Positions 13,990 through 23,550 of a stretch of DNA of 64,000 nt are shown here, in pieces. Position 1 is the first letter of the stretch. Every line of letters begins with the position of its first letter. The stretch is taken from assembly GCF_024343775.1 (NCBI RefSeq), contig NZ_RJUF01000183.1, forward strand, positions 42,386 through 106,385, read 5' to 3'. The translations under genes were made by a program, and so were the position numbers. The stretch comes from Lacihabitans soyangensis. GTDB lineage: Bacteria; Bacteroidota; Bacteroidia; Cytophagales; Spirosomataceae. The notes below the pieces were generated by a model, which was given only the letters and a program-made list of their open reading frames with translations, was not told where the DNA came from and searched no databases.

Positions 13990-16900
13990 ATGAAAAAAAT
14001 TCTTTACCAGATATGCCTTGGCATTTTACTCATTCCATTGGCCGTTTCGGCTCAGGAAACCAAGCCTTTAATCAATTCAAAACTCGTCGGTAATATCATC
14101 GACCAAAAATCAAAAGAACCTTTAGTCGGGGCAACTGTTCAAATTAAGGGTACGACTCATGCTGTCACGACAGATGTCAATGGTAAGTTCTATTTTCAAA
14201 CAGGTCAAAAGTTTCCTTATACACTGGTTATAAGTTTTATAGGTTTCAAAACCAAAGAAGAAATAGTAAATGAGGAGGCCGTAACTATTCAACTTGAAGA
14301 AGACCAAAAACTACTTAATGAAGTGGTGGTAATTGGATACGGTCAACTCTTGAAAAAAGATGTGACGGGCTCAATTGAATCGGTAAATTCACAAAGTATT
14401 AAAGCCGTTCAAACCAGTTTAGACCGGGCTCTGCAAGGAACAGTAGCTGGCGTAAATGTTACCCAAACTTCTGGTCAGCCCGGCGGTGGAATAAGCGTTC
14501 GGGTAAGGGGAGGAAGCTCAATTCAAGGTGGAAACGAGCCATTGTATGTTGTAGATGGATTTCCAATCTATAACTCTGACCAAAATGCTGGGGTGGCTAG
14601 TGGTTCAAATTCCAATCCTTTAGCTTCTATTAATCCATCTGATATTGAGTCTATTACGGTTTTGAAGGATGCTTCTTCCACGGCTATTTATGGATCAAGA
14701 GGAGCCAATGGGGTCGTCATCATAACCACCAAAAAAGGAAAAACCAATGAGAACAGAGTAAGCTACGATGTAAGTTATGGTGTACAAAAGCTCAATAAGA
14801 AACTGGATTTGTTGGATGCCAAAGGCTTTGCTCGACTGCGAAACGATGCTTTATTTGATTCTGCCCCAGCAAAAGGTAAAAACCAATATTTATCAGAGGA
14901 GCAAATAAACGCCTTGGGTGCTGGTACAGATTGGCAGGATGAAACATTCAGAAGTGCCAAAACTCAAAATCATCAATTGTCTATTTCTGGTGGAAGCCAA
15001 AGGACCAGATATGCGATTTCTGGAAACTATTTCAACCAGGATGGCATAATAAAAAACACCGATTTTAATAGATACAGTGCCAGAATAAACCTAGACACGG
15101 ATATCAACAGTAAGGTGAGATTCGGATTGAACCTGACAGGTACAAAAACTACCGCAGACCTTGCTCCAACTGGCTTAGTATCCGCGATAATTAGTATGCC
15201 TGCCACTGCAACTGTATTTGATGCCAATGGAAACTATACACTCAGAAACCCATTTGAAAACATTTTCTCGAATCCCATAGCAGCATTAAATAAGCGAATT
15301 AACAATTCAAACGCATACAGGGTCTTGGCCACAACGTATGGTGAATATGATATCATCGACGATTTGGTATTAAAGGTTTCATTTGGCACTGATATTCAAA
15401 ACAATCGTGAGAATAGCTATTTGCCCACCTCTATTTTCGAAGGCTTAGCATTGAATGGGGAAGCAAGAATCGGATATTTCAATTCAAGCTCTTGGCTGAA
15501 TGAGAACACCTTAACCTACTCGAAGGCCATTCAAAATAAGCATTTCTTCAACATTTTAGCTGGTTATACCCAACAACGCAATACCAGAGAAATAGTGAGT
15601 ACAGGTTCGCAGAATTTTGTAACAGATGCACTGACTTACAATGCTTTGCAAAGTGGTAACACCCCTTTAACACCAGTATCCTCATCAAATACCTGGGCCT
15701 TAAATTCTTATTTGGGAAGAGTAAATTACAATTTCGAAGGTAAATATTTCGCAACGGCCAGTATTCGTTCGGATGGATCATCTCGTTTTGGTGTAAACAA
15801 CAAATGGGGTTATTTTCCATCAGCTGCTTTGGCCTGGCAAGTGAGTAAAGAGAATTTCTTCTCACCACTTTCTGCTGCTATCAACAGTCTGAAAATCAGA
15901 GCTTCGTATGGCTCTACTGGTAATCAAGAAATCGGGGAATATCAGTCGCTTTCCACCTTAGAAAGTGTAAAGTATATTTTTGGGGATCAAATTGTTACCG
16001 GGTTTCGACCTTCAAGAATCGCTAATAGCTTTTTGGGTTGGGAGCAAACCAATCAATTTGATGGGGGATTGGACTTGGGCATTTTGAAAAACAGACTTTT
16101 CTTAACCTTAGATCTTTATCAAAAAATCACCTCTAATTTATTGTTGGATGTTCAGATTCCATACACTAGTGGGCATACTTCTTCACTGCAAAACTTTGGA
16201 TCGGTTAGAAACAGAGGTATAGAAGTAGGAGCTAACACCCAATTGGGTAGCGGAGCATTTTCTTGGTCTTCAAACTTCAATATAGCCTTCAATAAAAACG
16301 AAGTTATTCAAATAGGCAATGGAGCATCATTTTATACTTTCGGAAACTATATCGTGAAAGTGGGCGAGCCACTGGGTAGTTTTTATGGAGCAGTTACAGA
16401 TGGTGTTTTACAAAAAGCAGATATCGAAACCAAAGGGAAACTGACTGGCAATGCCGTACCCAAAGCTGGCGATAGACTTTATAGAGATATCAATGGCGAC
16501 GGAGCATTTACCACTGCGGCGGATAGAACAACCATAGGTACTGCTCAGCCCAAATTTACCGGAGGGTTTAATAATACTTTTAATTACAAAGGTTTTGAGT
16601 TAAATGTACTTTTTCAAGGGTCTTATGGTAACAAAATCTTAAACGGCAATGGTCAATCTTTGGAGCTTTTTAATGGCCAACAAAACGCTTCTATTGCTGC
16701 ATTAGACAGATGGACGGAAACTAACCCAAGCACCACCATTCCGCGTGCAAAGCTAGATCCTGCTCCAGTTTTCTCTGACAGGTATGTGGAGGACGGATCA
16801 TTTTTAAGAGCCAAAAACGTAAGCTTAACTTATAGTTTGCCAAAACCACTTTTGGTAAAAGCAAAAATAGAAGCTGTAAGAATCAGATTGTCTGGGCAGA

Positions 16901-17034
16901 ATCTATGGACATTGACAAATTACACAGGCTTTGATCCGGAAGTTACGAACGGTAGCTCTATCTCGCCCGGAACCGACAGTGGTATTTATCCAACTTCCAA
17001 AACCTATTCTTTGGGCTTAAATCTAACTTTCTAA
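13990..17034 (+). CDS. SusC/RagA-family TonB-linked outer-membrane transporter
   Basis: A 1014-residue protein with a signal peptide ending ...LAVSAQ. The N-terminal carboxypeptidase-regulatory-like domain spans about residues 33-105 and is followed by the SusC signature VVVIGYGQLLKKDVTGSI. The plug domain contains VRVRGGSSI, PLYVVDGFPI, IESITVLKDASSTAIYGSRGANGVV, and the large barrel ends in YSLGLNLTF. SusC proteins import oligomers captured by the partner SusD lipoprotein, which is the next gene (10 nt away). With FGE and a sulfatase in the same transcript, the likely substrate is a sulfated glycan or other sulfate ester. A riboswitch-like leader precedes it. Confidence 0.95.
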   Translation: MKKILYQICLGILLIPLAVSAQETKPLINSKLVGNIIDQKSKEPLVGATVQIKGTTHAVTTDVNGKFYFQTGQKFPYTLVISFIGFKTKEEIVNEEAVTIQLEEDQKLLNEVVVIGYGQLLKKDVTGSIESVNSQSIKAVQTSLDRALQGTVAGVNVTQTSGQPGGGISVRVRGGSSIQGGNEPLYVVDGFPIYNSDQNAGVASGSNSNPLASINPSDIESITVLKDASSTAIYGSRGANGVVIITTKKGKTNENRVSYDVSYGVQKLNKKLDLLDAKGFARLRNDALFDSAPAKGKNQYLSEEQINALGAGTDWQDETFRSAKTQNHQLSISGGSQRTRYAISGNYFNQDGIIKNTDFNRYSARINLDTDINSKVRFGLNLTGTKTTADLAPTGLVSAIISMPATATVFDANGNYTLRNPFENIFSNPIAALNKRINNSNAYRVLATTYGEYDIIDDLVLKVSFGTDIQNNRENSYLPTSIFEGLALNGEARIGYFNSSSWLNENTLTYSKAIQNKHFFNILAGYTQQRNTREIVSTGSQNFVTDALTYNALQSGNTPLTPVSSSNTWALNSYLGRVNYNFEGKYFATASIRSDGSSRFGVNNKWGYFPSAALAWQVSKENFFSPLSAAINSLKIRASYGSTGNQEIGEYQSLSTLESVKYIFGDQIVTGFRPSRIANSFLGWEQTNQFDGGLDLGILKNRLFLTLDLYQKITSNLLLDVQIPYTSGHTSSLQNFGSVRNRGIEVGANTQLGSGAFSWSSNFNIAFNKNEVIQIGNGASFYTFGNYIVKVGEPLGSFYGAVTDGVLQKADIETKGKLTGNAVPKAGDRLYRDINGDGAFTTAADRTTIGTAQPKFTGGFNNTFNYKGFELNVLFQGSYGNKILNGNGQSLELFNGQQNASIAALDRWTETNPSTTIPRAKLDPAPVFSDRYVEDGSFLRAKNVSLTYSLPKPLLVKAKIEAVRIRLSGQNLWTLTNYTGFDPEVTNGSSISPGTDSGIYPTSKTYSLGLNLTF

Positions 17035-17044
17035 ACTTAAAATC

Positions 17045-18493
17045 ATGAAAAATAAAATCATAATAGCTTTAATATCAATAAGTACGCTTGCCTGTAACTC
17101 ATTGGAGGAAGTGCCTTTGGGTTTGGTTTCATCATCGACTTTTTACAAGAGCGATAAAGATGCTGATGCGGCGGTCATAGCTGTTTACAATGCCATCAAC
17201 AACGGTCAGCATACGCTTTACAATCGATTGATACAGATAGGTACGGAAATGGCCACCGACGACTATGAGGCTGGTCCAAGAGCCAGAAATGCACATGTAA
17301 GAGCCTTATCAGGTCTTACACATGATCCATCCAACGACCGAATGCTGGAGTTGTGGAGACAGAGCTACGATGGCATTAATAGAGCTAATATTGCCATTGA
17401 TAATATTTCTTCTAATACAAATCTTACTGCCCAAACAGCCAAAAACTTGGTGAATGAAGCCAAGTTTTTAAGAGGTTTGCTATATTTTAATTTAGTTAGA
17501 TGGTTTGGCGGTGTGCCTTTGGTGCTGCATGAAACTACCACTTTAGATGCAACTTCGTTGAATGTATCAAATGCTACAGAGCCTGCTGTTTATGACCAAA
17601 TTATAAAGGATTTGACAGATGCCGAAGCCTTGCCAATTCCAGGAAAAGAAACCATAAAAGGAAGAGCGACAGCTGGTGCGGCGAAAAGTTTGTTGTCAAA
17701 AGTGTATCTAACGCAGAAAAATTGGGCAAAAGCTGCCGAAAAAAGCAAAGAAGTCATAGACAGTGGCTGGTATGATTTATTTGCCAACTATGCCGATGTG
17801 TACAATGTGGCCACCAAAAATGGTAAAGAACATATTTTTTCGGCTCAATCTAAAGGCCTTACCAATTGGAACGGCAACATGTTGGCAGGTTCTTCGGCAC
17901 CTTTTGTAGTGCCAGGCATCACGGGTGATTATGCCGATGCCCTGCACAAAGAAGGAAAACTATTTGCGGCTTTTGCAGAAACAGATAAACGCAAATACAT
18001 CACTTTTGGAGTAGAATTTGTGAGTCCAACGGATGGAAAAACTTACAAAACCGACCCGCATTTTAATAAGTATTTTGACCCAGCTATACCTACGACGCCT
18101 TATCAATCTTCTAAAAACACCCCAATCATTAGGTTTTCGGAGGTTTTATTGATTCATGCCGAAGCACTGAATGAGCAAAATTCAGGTCCTAATGACCAAG
18201 CTTATGCTGCGATAGATAGAGTGAGAACACGTGCAGGCATTCCATTGCTCAAAACTACTTCACCAAGTCTTAGTCAGGCAGATTTTCGAGAGGCGGTTTT
18301 TGAGGAACGAAGAAAGGAGCTGGTTTTTGAGTATCAACGTTGGTTTGATTTGGCCAGAAGAGGTGCAGATTATTATGTTGCCAAACTAAAAGCTGCAGGA
18401 AAGACCAATGCACAAGCCAAACACATTCACTTTCCAATTCCCCAAAGAGAATTAGACCTCAATCCAAATCTTAAGCAGGTGGCAGGTTGGTAA
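17045..18493 (+). CDS. SusD/RagB-family nutrient-binding lipoprotein
   Basis: A 482-residue lipoprotein with lipobox STLAC (Cys17). The family start EEVPLGLVSSSTFYKSDKDADAAV, here split by the usual helix, is followed by TPR-like helices (NEAKFLRGLLYFNLVRWFGGVPL is the family hallmark). The C-terminal RRKELVFEYQRWFDLARRG and IPQRELDLNPNLKQ also match the family, each shown in parts. It caps the SusC barrel from outside and binds the substrate. Spacing to susC is 10 nt, and the sulfatase follows 39 nt later. Confidence 0.94.
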   Translation: MKNKIIIALISISTLACNSLEEVPLGLVSSSTFYKSDKDADAAVIAVYNAINNGQHTLYNRLIQIGTEMATDDYEAGPRARNAHVRALSGLTHDPSNDRMLELWRQSYDGINRANIAIDNISSNTNLTAQTAKNLVNEAKFLRGLLYFNLVRWFGGVPLVLHETTTLDATSLNVSNATEPAVYDQIIKDLTDAEALPIPGKETIKGRATAGAAKSLLSKVYLTQKNWAKAAEKSKEVIDSGWYDLFANYADVYNVATKNGKEHIFSAQSKGLTNWNGNMLAGSSAPFVVPGITGDYADALHKEGKLFAAFAETDKRKYITFGVEFVSPTDGKTYKTDPHFNKYFDPAIPTTPYQSSKNTPIIRFSEVLLIHAEALNEQNSGPNDQAYAAIDRVRTRAGIPLLKTTSPSLSQADFREAVFEERRKELVFEYQRWFDLARRGADYYVAKLKAAGKTNAQAKHIHFPIPQRELDLNPNLKQVAGW

Positions 18494-18532
18494 TTAAAAT
18501 ATTTTAGACTCGATTATTTTAAACATTTAAAA

Positions 18533-20203
18533 ATGAAAAAAACACTTATAATATTTACTGCCATTTTGAGTCTTACAATTGCGGCTCAAGCACAAAAAAA
18601 GTCAAAAGTTCAGGAAGTTAAGCCAGACAGTCGTCCTAATGTTATACTGATTATGGTGGACGATATGGGATATTCAGACCTCGGCATTTATGGTTCTGAA
18701 ATAGCTACGCCCAATTTGGATAAATTGGCAACGCAGGGTCTTCGTTTACGTGAATTTTATAACAACTCCATCTGTGCCCCAACGCGAGCCTCTTTGTTGA
18801 CAGGACAATATCAACATAAGGCAGGAGTTGGATATTTTGACGTCAACCTAGGTTTGCCGGCATACCAAGGCTTTTTAAACAAAGAGTCTTTGACTTTGGG
18901 GGAAGTTTTTCGTTCGGGTGGTTATAGCACGCTATTGTCTGGCAAATGGCATGTTGGTGATGACAGTTTAAGCTGGCCAAAGCAACGAGGTTTTGATAAA
19001 TTCTATGGAATCCTGAAAGGTGGAGCAAATTACTTCAACACAAAGCCGCTTTACATTGGTGGTCAAAATGGGTACCCTGTCACGCTTTTGAAAGATAACA
19101 CGCGTCAGTATCCAGCAGATGATTCTTACTATTTTACTGATGAGATAGGCAAAAACGCAATTGAGTTTTTACAGGAACAAAACAATGAAAAGAAGCCATT
19201 TTTCTTGTACCTAGCATTTACAGCACCGCATTGGCCGCTTCAAGCTAAGCCCGAAGACATCGCTAAATACAAAGGAAAGTTCGATAAAGGGTGGGATGCA
19301 TTGAGAGAAATAAGAATAAATAAACTCAAAGAAAATGGCATTCTTTTACCAAGTCAAACCATAGCTGCCCGTGATCCTGAAGTGCCGGAATGGGATAAAT
19401 TAACTTGGGATGAGAAGGATTTTTGGAAGAAAAAAATGGAAGTTTATGCCGCTATGGTAGACAACATGGACCAAAACGTAGGCAAAGTATTAGAAAAACT
19501 GAAAGAGCTTAAAAAAGATGATAATACCTTAATTATTTTCATTTCTGACAATGGAGCTCAGGGTGGTTTTAATACCTACAATCCTTTAAGAAGAGGAAAA
19601 GTTGTAAATGCTGGTCCTATTGGCACCTCAGGTTCATTTGACTATCAAGAACAAAACTGGGCATACTTATCCAACACTCCACTTCGTCAGTACAAAAACA
19701 ATATGCATGAAGGTGGATTCAGTTCTCCATTTATTGCTTGGTTTCCTTCCAAAATCAAGGCTGGTAGAATAGACAAAGGCACAGGTCATTTGATAGATCT
19801 CGCTCCAACTTTTTATGATTTAGCGGGAATAAAGTATCCTGAAAACTACAATGGTATCAAAACCAACCCACTGGCGGGTAAAAGTTTGTTGCCAGTATTG
19901 TTTGGAGATGCTTCTGAAGTAAATAGGGGCGAACCAATTTTTTGGGAAAGAGCGGGCAACCGTGCGGTAAGAGATGGCAAATGGAAGATTGTTTCCACCT
20001 TTCCAGCTTATAAATGGGAGCTATACGATTTAGAAAACGACCGTGGTGAAACCAAAGATTTGGCAGAGGCTCACCCTGATGTGGTAAATAGACTCTCAAC
20101 ATCTTACAACCAATGGGCAGAAAAAACTGGCGTCGTAGAATACAGTAAAATTCGTCCCGGAAACGAACTAATACCTGGAGCTGCCGCACGAAGAAATCAA
20201 TAA
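18533..20203 (+). CDS. Exported Cys-type sulfatase (arylsulfatase family S1)
   Basis: A 556-residue enzyme with signal peptide ending ...LTIAAQAQ. The metal site begins with MVDDMGYSDLG (Asp43, Asp44). The sulfatase signature C81-APTR-ASLLTGQ supplies the cysteine that is converted to formylglycine. GKWHVG, LYLAFTAPHWPL and FISDNGAQGG provide further active-site residues. It hydrolyses sulfate esters in the periplasm. The exported FGE at 12578 is the obvious activator. Substrate class is not readable from sequence; the family includes aryl, choline and glycan sulfatases. A terminator follows 17 nt after the stop, ending the cluster. Confidence 0.93.
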   Translation: MKKTLIIFTAILSLTIAAQAQKKSKVQEVKPDSRPNVILIMVDDMGYSDLGIYGSEIATPNLDKLATQGLRLREFYNNSICAPTRASLLTGQYQHKAGVGYFDVNLGLPAYQGFLNKESLTLGEVFRSGGYSTLLSGKWHVGDDSLSWPKQRGFDKFYGILKGGANYFNTKPLYIGGQNGYPVTLLKDNTRQYPADDSYYFTDEIGKNAIEFLQEQNNEKKPFFLYLAFTAPHWPLQAKPEDIAKYKGKFDKGWDALREIRINKLKENGILLPSQTIAARDPEVPEWDKLTWDEKDFWKKKMEVYAAMVDNMDQNVGKVLEKLKELKKDDNTLIIFISDNGAQGGFNTYNPLRRGKVVNAGPIGTSGSFDYQEQNWAYLSNTPLRQYKNNMHEGGFSSPFIAWFPSKIKAGRIDKGTGHLIDLAPTFYDLAGIKYPENYNGIKTNPLAGKSLLPVLFGDASEVNRGEPIFWERAGNRAVRDGKWKIVSTFPAYKWELYDLENDRGETKDLAEAHPDVVNRLSTSYNQWAEKTGVVEYSKIRPGNELIPGAAARRNQ

Positions 20204-20219
20204 TCCCTAAACCTATACC

Positions 20220-20251
20220 GAGGGAGAACGAATCTTTCTTCTCCCTCTTTT
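20220..20251 (+). terminator. Hairpin terminator after the sulfatase gene
   Basis: GAGGGAGAA (20220-20228) pairs perfectly with TTCTCCCTC (20239-20247), followed by TTTT. The next gene starts only 13 nt later, so some read-through may be needed for its expression. Confidence 0.85.
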
Positions 20252-20263
20252 ACATCTTGTTTT

Positions 20264-20893
20264 ATGAAAAAACTAAGTTTTGTCTTTTTGATTATGCTCG
20301 GGAGTCTAAATGGATATTCCCAAGTTTTCAATTTGGTAGAAGAACTTCGAAAGGGAAAACTGGAGTTTGTACATAGACAGAATGATAAATTTGGTTTAAA
20401 TAACATTAAAATATCAAAGGGTTCAGGAGAAGGCTTAGTTTGGCTGAGAAATAAGAAATTAAAGACTGGTACCATTGAAGTTGATATCAAGGGAGAAGAT
20501 GTTTTTCAGAAAAGCTTTGTTGGAATTGCCTTTAATGGACAAAACGATTCTACTTATGAAGCCATCTATTTTCGTCCTTTTAATTTTCATGCCACGGATT
20601 CTGTTCGAAGGATTCATGCTGTGCAATACATTGCTCATCCAAAGTATACTTGGAAGCACCTTCGAGAGTTTCGAAACGCAGAATTTGAAAAGGGCATAAA
20701 AAATGCACCAGATCCAAATGGCTGGTTTCATGCTAAAATTGTTGTTTTGCCGACTTCGGTTACTGTATATGTTGATAACAAACAAGAACCTTCATTGGTA
20801 GTTAATCGCTTAGTTTCGAATAAGAAAGGAACAATTGGTTTGTTTTTAGGAGATGGTTCAGGTGGAGAATATAAAAATTTAAATATTTATTAA
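20264..20893 (+). CDS. Exported concanavalin-like / DUF1080-type domain protein
   Basis: A 209-residue protein with signal peptide MKKLSFVFLIMLGSLNGYSQ. One beta-sandwich domain fills the rest: FKSG-like GEGLVWLRNKKLKTGTIEVDI in two strands, FVGIAFNGQND, WFHAKIVV, VTVYVDNK and KGTIGLFLGDGSGGEYKNL. This pattern is shared by DUF1080 (3-keto-disaccharide hydrolase-like) and LamG-like domains, which bind or cleave carbohydrates. It directly follows the sulfatase terminator and may be expressed by read-through. Function not assigned. Confidence 0.6.
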   Translation: MKKLSFVFLIMLGSLNGYSQVFNLVEELRKGKLEFVHRQNDKFGLNNIKISKGSGEGLVWLRNKKLKTGTIEVDIKGEDVFQKSFVGIAFNGQNDSTYEAIYFRPFNFHATDSVRRIHAVQYIAHPKYTWKHLREFRNAEFEKGIKNAPDPNGWFHAKIVVLPTSVTVYVDNKQEPSLVVNRLVSNKKGTIGLFLGDGSGGEYKNLNIY

Positions 20894-20924
20894 GAAAAAA
20901 TCCTCTCAAATCAGTTTTTTCTTA
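20891..20924 (+). terminator. A/T-type hairpin terminator
   Basis: TAAGAAAAAA (20891-20900, starting at the stop codon) pairs with TTTTTTCTTA (20915-20924). Weak but symmetric; it separates the 20264 gene from the next promoter. Confidence 0.5.
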
Positions 20925-20929
20925 TATAC

Positions 20930-20963
20930 TCTATAAAATATATAGACTAAGTATTTATATTTG
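20930..20963 (+). promoter_or_regulatory. Promoter of the redoxin-chrA operon with candidate Rrf2 box (site C)
   Basis: TCTAT-AAAATAT-ATAGA (20930-20946) is followed by CTAAGTAT. The -7 element TATATTTG is at 20956-20963. The dyad covers the -33 region, where no good TTTG is visible. Confidence 0.6.
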
Positions 20964-20983
20964 TATAAAAACAATTAAACTTC

Positions 20984-22195
20984 ATGAAAAAAATAATTGC
21001 GATATTGATAGTTTTGGGTTCTGTGAATCCGATAAATGCTCAAAATAAGCTTCAGACTGGCGTTTGGCGTGGTACGTTTTCTGTTTTTGAAGGAAATGAG
21101 TCGCCCTTCAATTTTGAGGTTACGAGCAAAGATATAATTCTATTAAATGCCTCAGAACGCTTTGAGTTAAAAAATTATGGAATAAAAGGAGATTCTATTT
21201 TCATTCCAATCGAAATTTTTGATGCCATTATAAAAGCTAAAATTGAAACCAATTCTTCCATTTCTGGTGTATTGAAAAAGTACAATTCCACTACACCTGA
21301 TATTCCGTTTAAGGCTATTGCTGGCAAAAAGTATCGTTTTTTTGAAGAATCCACACAAGCAAATGTAAGTCTTCAGGGCAATTGGGACTTTTTGATCGGT
21401 ACTACAGGCAACAAAACAGTAGGAGTTTTTAACCAGACCGGAAGCAAGCTTACTGGTACCATATTAAGTACCACTGGCGATTATCGTTTTTTCGAAGGAA
21501 CAGTAAAGGGCAATGAATTTTATCTTTCGGCATTTAGTGGTTCTAGTCCATCGCTGATTAAAGGCTCTGTAAATGGTGATGAACTTACAGCTGAAATCAT
21601 TGGATTGAGAGGAAGTCAAATCGTAAAAGGTACTAGGAATGCTAAAGCAGCCCTGCCCGATGCATATACTTTGACAAAACTCAAAGAAGGAGCAGAATTT
21701 AATTTTAGTTTTCCTGATGCTTTTACAGGAAAATTGGTCTCTCTGAAAGATGAAAAATATAAAGGAAAAGCTGTTATTGTTACAATTTTAGGTTCATGGT
21801 GTCCAAATTGCCTCGATGAAGCCCTTTTTCTTTCACCTTGGTATAAAGCCAACAAGTCAAGGGGAGTGGAGATTATAGGATTATCTTATGAAAGAAAAAA
21901 TGACCCAGCTTTTGCAAAAACTCGTTTAGAGGCTCTTAAAAAACGTTTTGATATAGACTATGATCTGCTATTTTGCGGATTAGCTGATAAAAATGGAGTT
22001 GCTCAGTCATTGGCTGCTTTAGACAATTTCCTTTCGTTTCCTACCACGATTTATATCGACAAAAATGGTAAGGTTCGAAAAATTCATACTGGATATTCTG
22101 GACCAGCTACAGGTAAATATTATGAAGAATTTGTAAAGGAATTCAACGAAGAAGTCAATCATTTGCTGAATCCTGACAAATCGGCTAAGCTATAA
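20984..22195 (+). CDS. TlpA/ResA-like thioredoxin-fold protein with N-terminal beta domain
   Basis: A 403-residue exported protein (signal peptide about 1-19). Residues about 20-225 are beta-rich with repeated GTWRGT-like strands and no recognised family. Residues about 230-395 form a thioredoxin fold with the redox motif WCPNC near residues 272-276, preceded by VIVTILGS and followed by the cis-Pro region FPTTIYIDKNGK. TlpA-like proteins reduce or rearrange disulfides in the periplasm. It is first in an operon with the ChrA transporter (10 nt gap), behind a candidate Rrf2 box, which fits a thiol-redox role. Confidence 0.85.
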   Translation: MKKIIAILIVLGSVNPINAQNKLQTGVWRGTFSVFEGNESPFNFEVTSKDIILLNASERFELKNYGIKGDSIFIPIEIFDAIIKAKIETNSSISGVLKKYNSTTPDIPFKAIAGKKYRFFEESTQANVSLQGNWDFLIGTTGNKTVGVFNQTGSKLTGTILSTTGDYRFFEGTVKGNEFYLSAFSGSSPSLIKGSVNGDELTAEIIGLRGSQIVKGTRNAKAALPDAYTLTKLKEGAEFNFSFPDAFTGKLVSLKDEKYKGKAVIVTILGSWCPNCLDEALFLSPWYKANKSRGVEIIGLSYERKNDPAFAKTRLEALKKRFDIDYDLLFCGLADKNGVAQSLAALDNFLSFPTTIYIDKNGKVRKIHTGYSGPATGKYYEEFVKEFNEEVNHLLNPDKSAKL

Positions 22196-22205
22196 TTCAT
22201 TGATA

Positions 22206-23345
22206 ATGAAAGCACATTATTCTTTATCTGAAATAACTCTTTATTTTCTTAAATTAGGTACCGTGGGTTTTGGAGGCCCGGCGGCTCTTATAGCCTACAT
22301 GCACCGTGATTTGGTAGAGAATAAATCTTGGATATCAGAGGAAGATTACAAAGAAGGATTGGCTTTGGCACAATTGGCTCCTGGACCTTTGGCGGCACAG
22401 TTGGCCATATATTTGGGTTATGTTCATTACAGAGTTTTGGGTGCAACCATCGTCGGCTTGGCATTTGTGATACCCTCTTTTTTAATGGTAGTACTATTGG
22501 GTTACCTCTATACGCTCTATGGTGGACTTTCTTGGATACAAGCTGTATTTTATGGCATAAGTGCTGCGGTTATCGGTATCATAGGTTTGAGTTCCCATAA
22601 ACTAGTTACCAAATCTATCGGGAATGATTATTTTCTTTGGGTAATTTTCGTTATAACTGCTTTGTTTACAGTTATTACTGAGTCTGAAAGTGTTTGGCTG
22701 TTTTTTATTGGAGGTGTTTCTTATACGCTGTATAAAAACCCTCCCAAATTCCAGAAGACCAATTTTATTGCTCCTCTTGGCTTAAGCTTTTTAGGTGTGA
22801 GTGCATCAGATTCGGATATTTTAGTCAAAATTGCACTTTTTTTTGCCAAAGCAGGAGCATTTGTTTTTGGTAGCGGATTGGCGATTGTTCCGTTTTTATA
22901 CGCTGGTGTGGTTAAAGAATATCATTGGCTCAACGAAAAGCAGTTTTTGGACGCTGTGGCAGTAGCCATGATAACCCCAGGGCCTGTCGTTATCACTGTT
23001 GGATTTATTGGATATTTGGTTTTGGGTTTTAAAGGGGCACTTGTAGCAGCTTTAGCCACTTTTTTGCCATGTTATTTTTTTACGATCTTGCCAGCACCTT
23101 ACTTTAAAAAATATGGTGGCCTTCCTCGAATCAAAAGTTTTGTAAGTGGCATTACTGCCGCTGCCGTTGGGGCCATTTCTGGTGCAGTTATTATTTTAGG
23201 GAAAAGGTCATTGTTGGATTTCAATACGATTGCGATAGCACTCATAACGGTTTTGCTGTTATGGAAATATAAAAAGATTCAGGAACCAATTGTTATTCTG
23301 GGAGCTGCAGTTTTAGGTTATATTCTCAAGAATCTGGCAATCTAA
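22206..23345 (+). CDS. chrA: Chromate/oxyanion transporter ChrA (CHR family, two-domain form)
   Basis: A 379-residue polytopic membrane protein built of two homologous halves: the first opens with FLKLGTVGFGGPAALIAYMH and LAQLAPGPLAAQLAIYLGY, the second with FFAKAGAFVFGSGLAIVPFLY and AVAMITPGPVVITVGFIGYL. These repeated FGG/PGP motifs define the CHR superfamily. Members export chromate; some are linked to sulfate uptake or sulfur metabolism because chromate and sulfate are analogues. ATG 22206 is used rather than a TTG six bases upstream. In this sulfur-regulated context, sulfate or sulfite transport is as likely as chromate resistance. Confidence 0.9.
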   Translation: MKAHYSLSEITLYFLKLGTVGFGGPAALIAYMHRDLVENKSWISEEDYKEGLALAQLAPGPLAAQLAIYLGYVHYRVLGATIVGLAFVIPSFLMVVLLGYLYTLYGGLSWIQAVFYGISAAVIGIIGLSSHKLVTKSIGNDYFLWVIFVITALFTVITESESVWLFFIGGVSYTLYKNPPKFQKTNFIAPLGLSFLGVSASDSDILVKIALFFAKAGAFVFGSGLAIVPFLYAGVVKEYHWLNEKQFLDAVAVAMITPGPVVITVGFIGYLVLGFKGALVAALATFLPCYFFTILPAPYFKKYGGLPRIKSFVSGITAAAVGAISGAVIILGKRSLLDFNTIAIALITVLLLWKYKKIQEPIVILGAAVLGYILKNLAI

Positions 23346-23406
23346 ACAGGTTTTGATTTGAACGTTTAAATTGTGTTTCAATCATACAATTTAAAGGTTT
23401 GTCAAA

Positions 23407-23434
23407 CAAAAGCATGAGCTTCTCGTGCTTTTTG
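23407..23434 (+). terminator. Hairpin terminator after chrA
   Basis: AGCATGAG pairs with CTCGTGCT (one G-U) around 23411-23429, flanked by AAA on the left and TTTTTG on the right. A second smaller hairpin AAATTGT/ACAATTT precedes it at about 23367-23391. Confidence 0.7.
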
Positions 23435-23494
23435 TTTTTCATTAAAAAATGAATTAAAAAGGCGTATTTCTTTGGAAATTTTAATTCATTATAT

Positions 23495-23535
23495 AATATT
23501 TGCATATAAGTCTATAAAACATATAGATTATATAG
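23495..23535 (+). promoter_or_regulatory. Promoter of the hydrolase-peroxiredoxin operon with candidate Rrf2 box (site D)
   Basis: AATATTTG (23495-23502) is a one-mismatch -7 element. TCTAT-AAAACAT-ATAGA lies just downstream at 23511-23527, followed by TTATATAG, so the dyad covers the transcription start. Confidence 0.55.
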
Positions 23536-23550
23536 GATAAAAAAAGCGAA

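Noticed and set aside
13142..15868. Several minus-strand open frames opposite the FGE and SusC genes
   Set aside because: Shadows of strongly family-matching plus-strand genes; none shows a recognisable protein pattern.
18533..20203. Possible Ser-type sulfatase
   Set aside because: The signature is clearly Cys-type (C81-APTR), so FGE rather than the AtsB-type Ser-oxidising route is expected.
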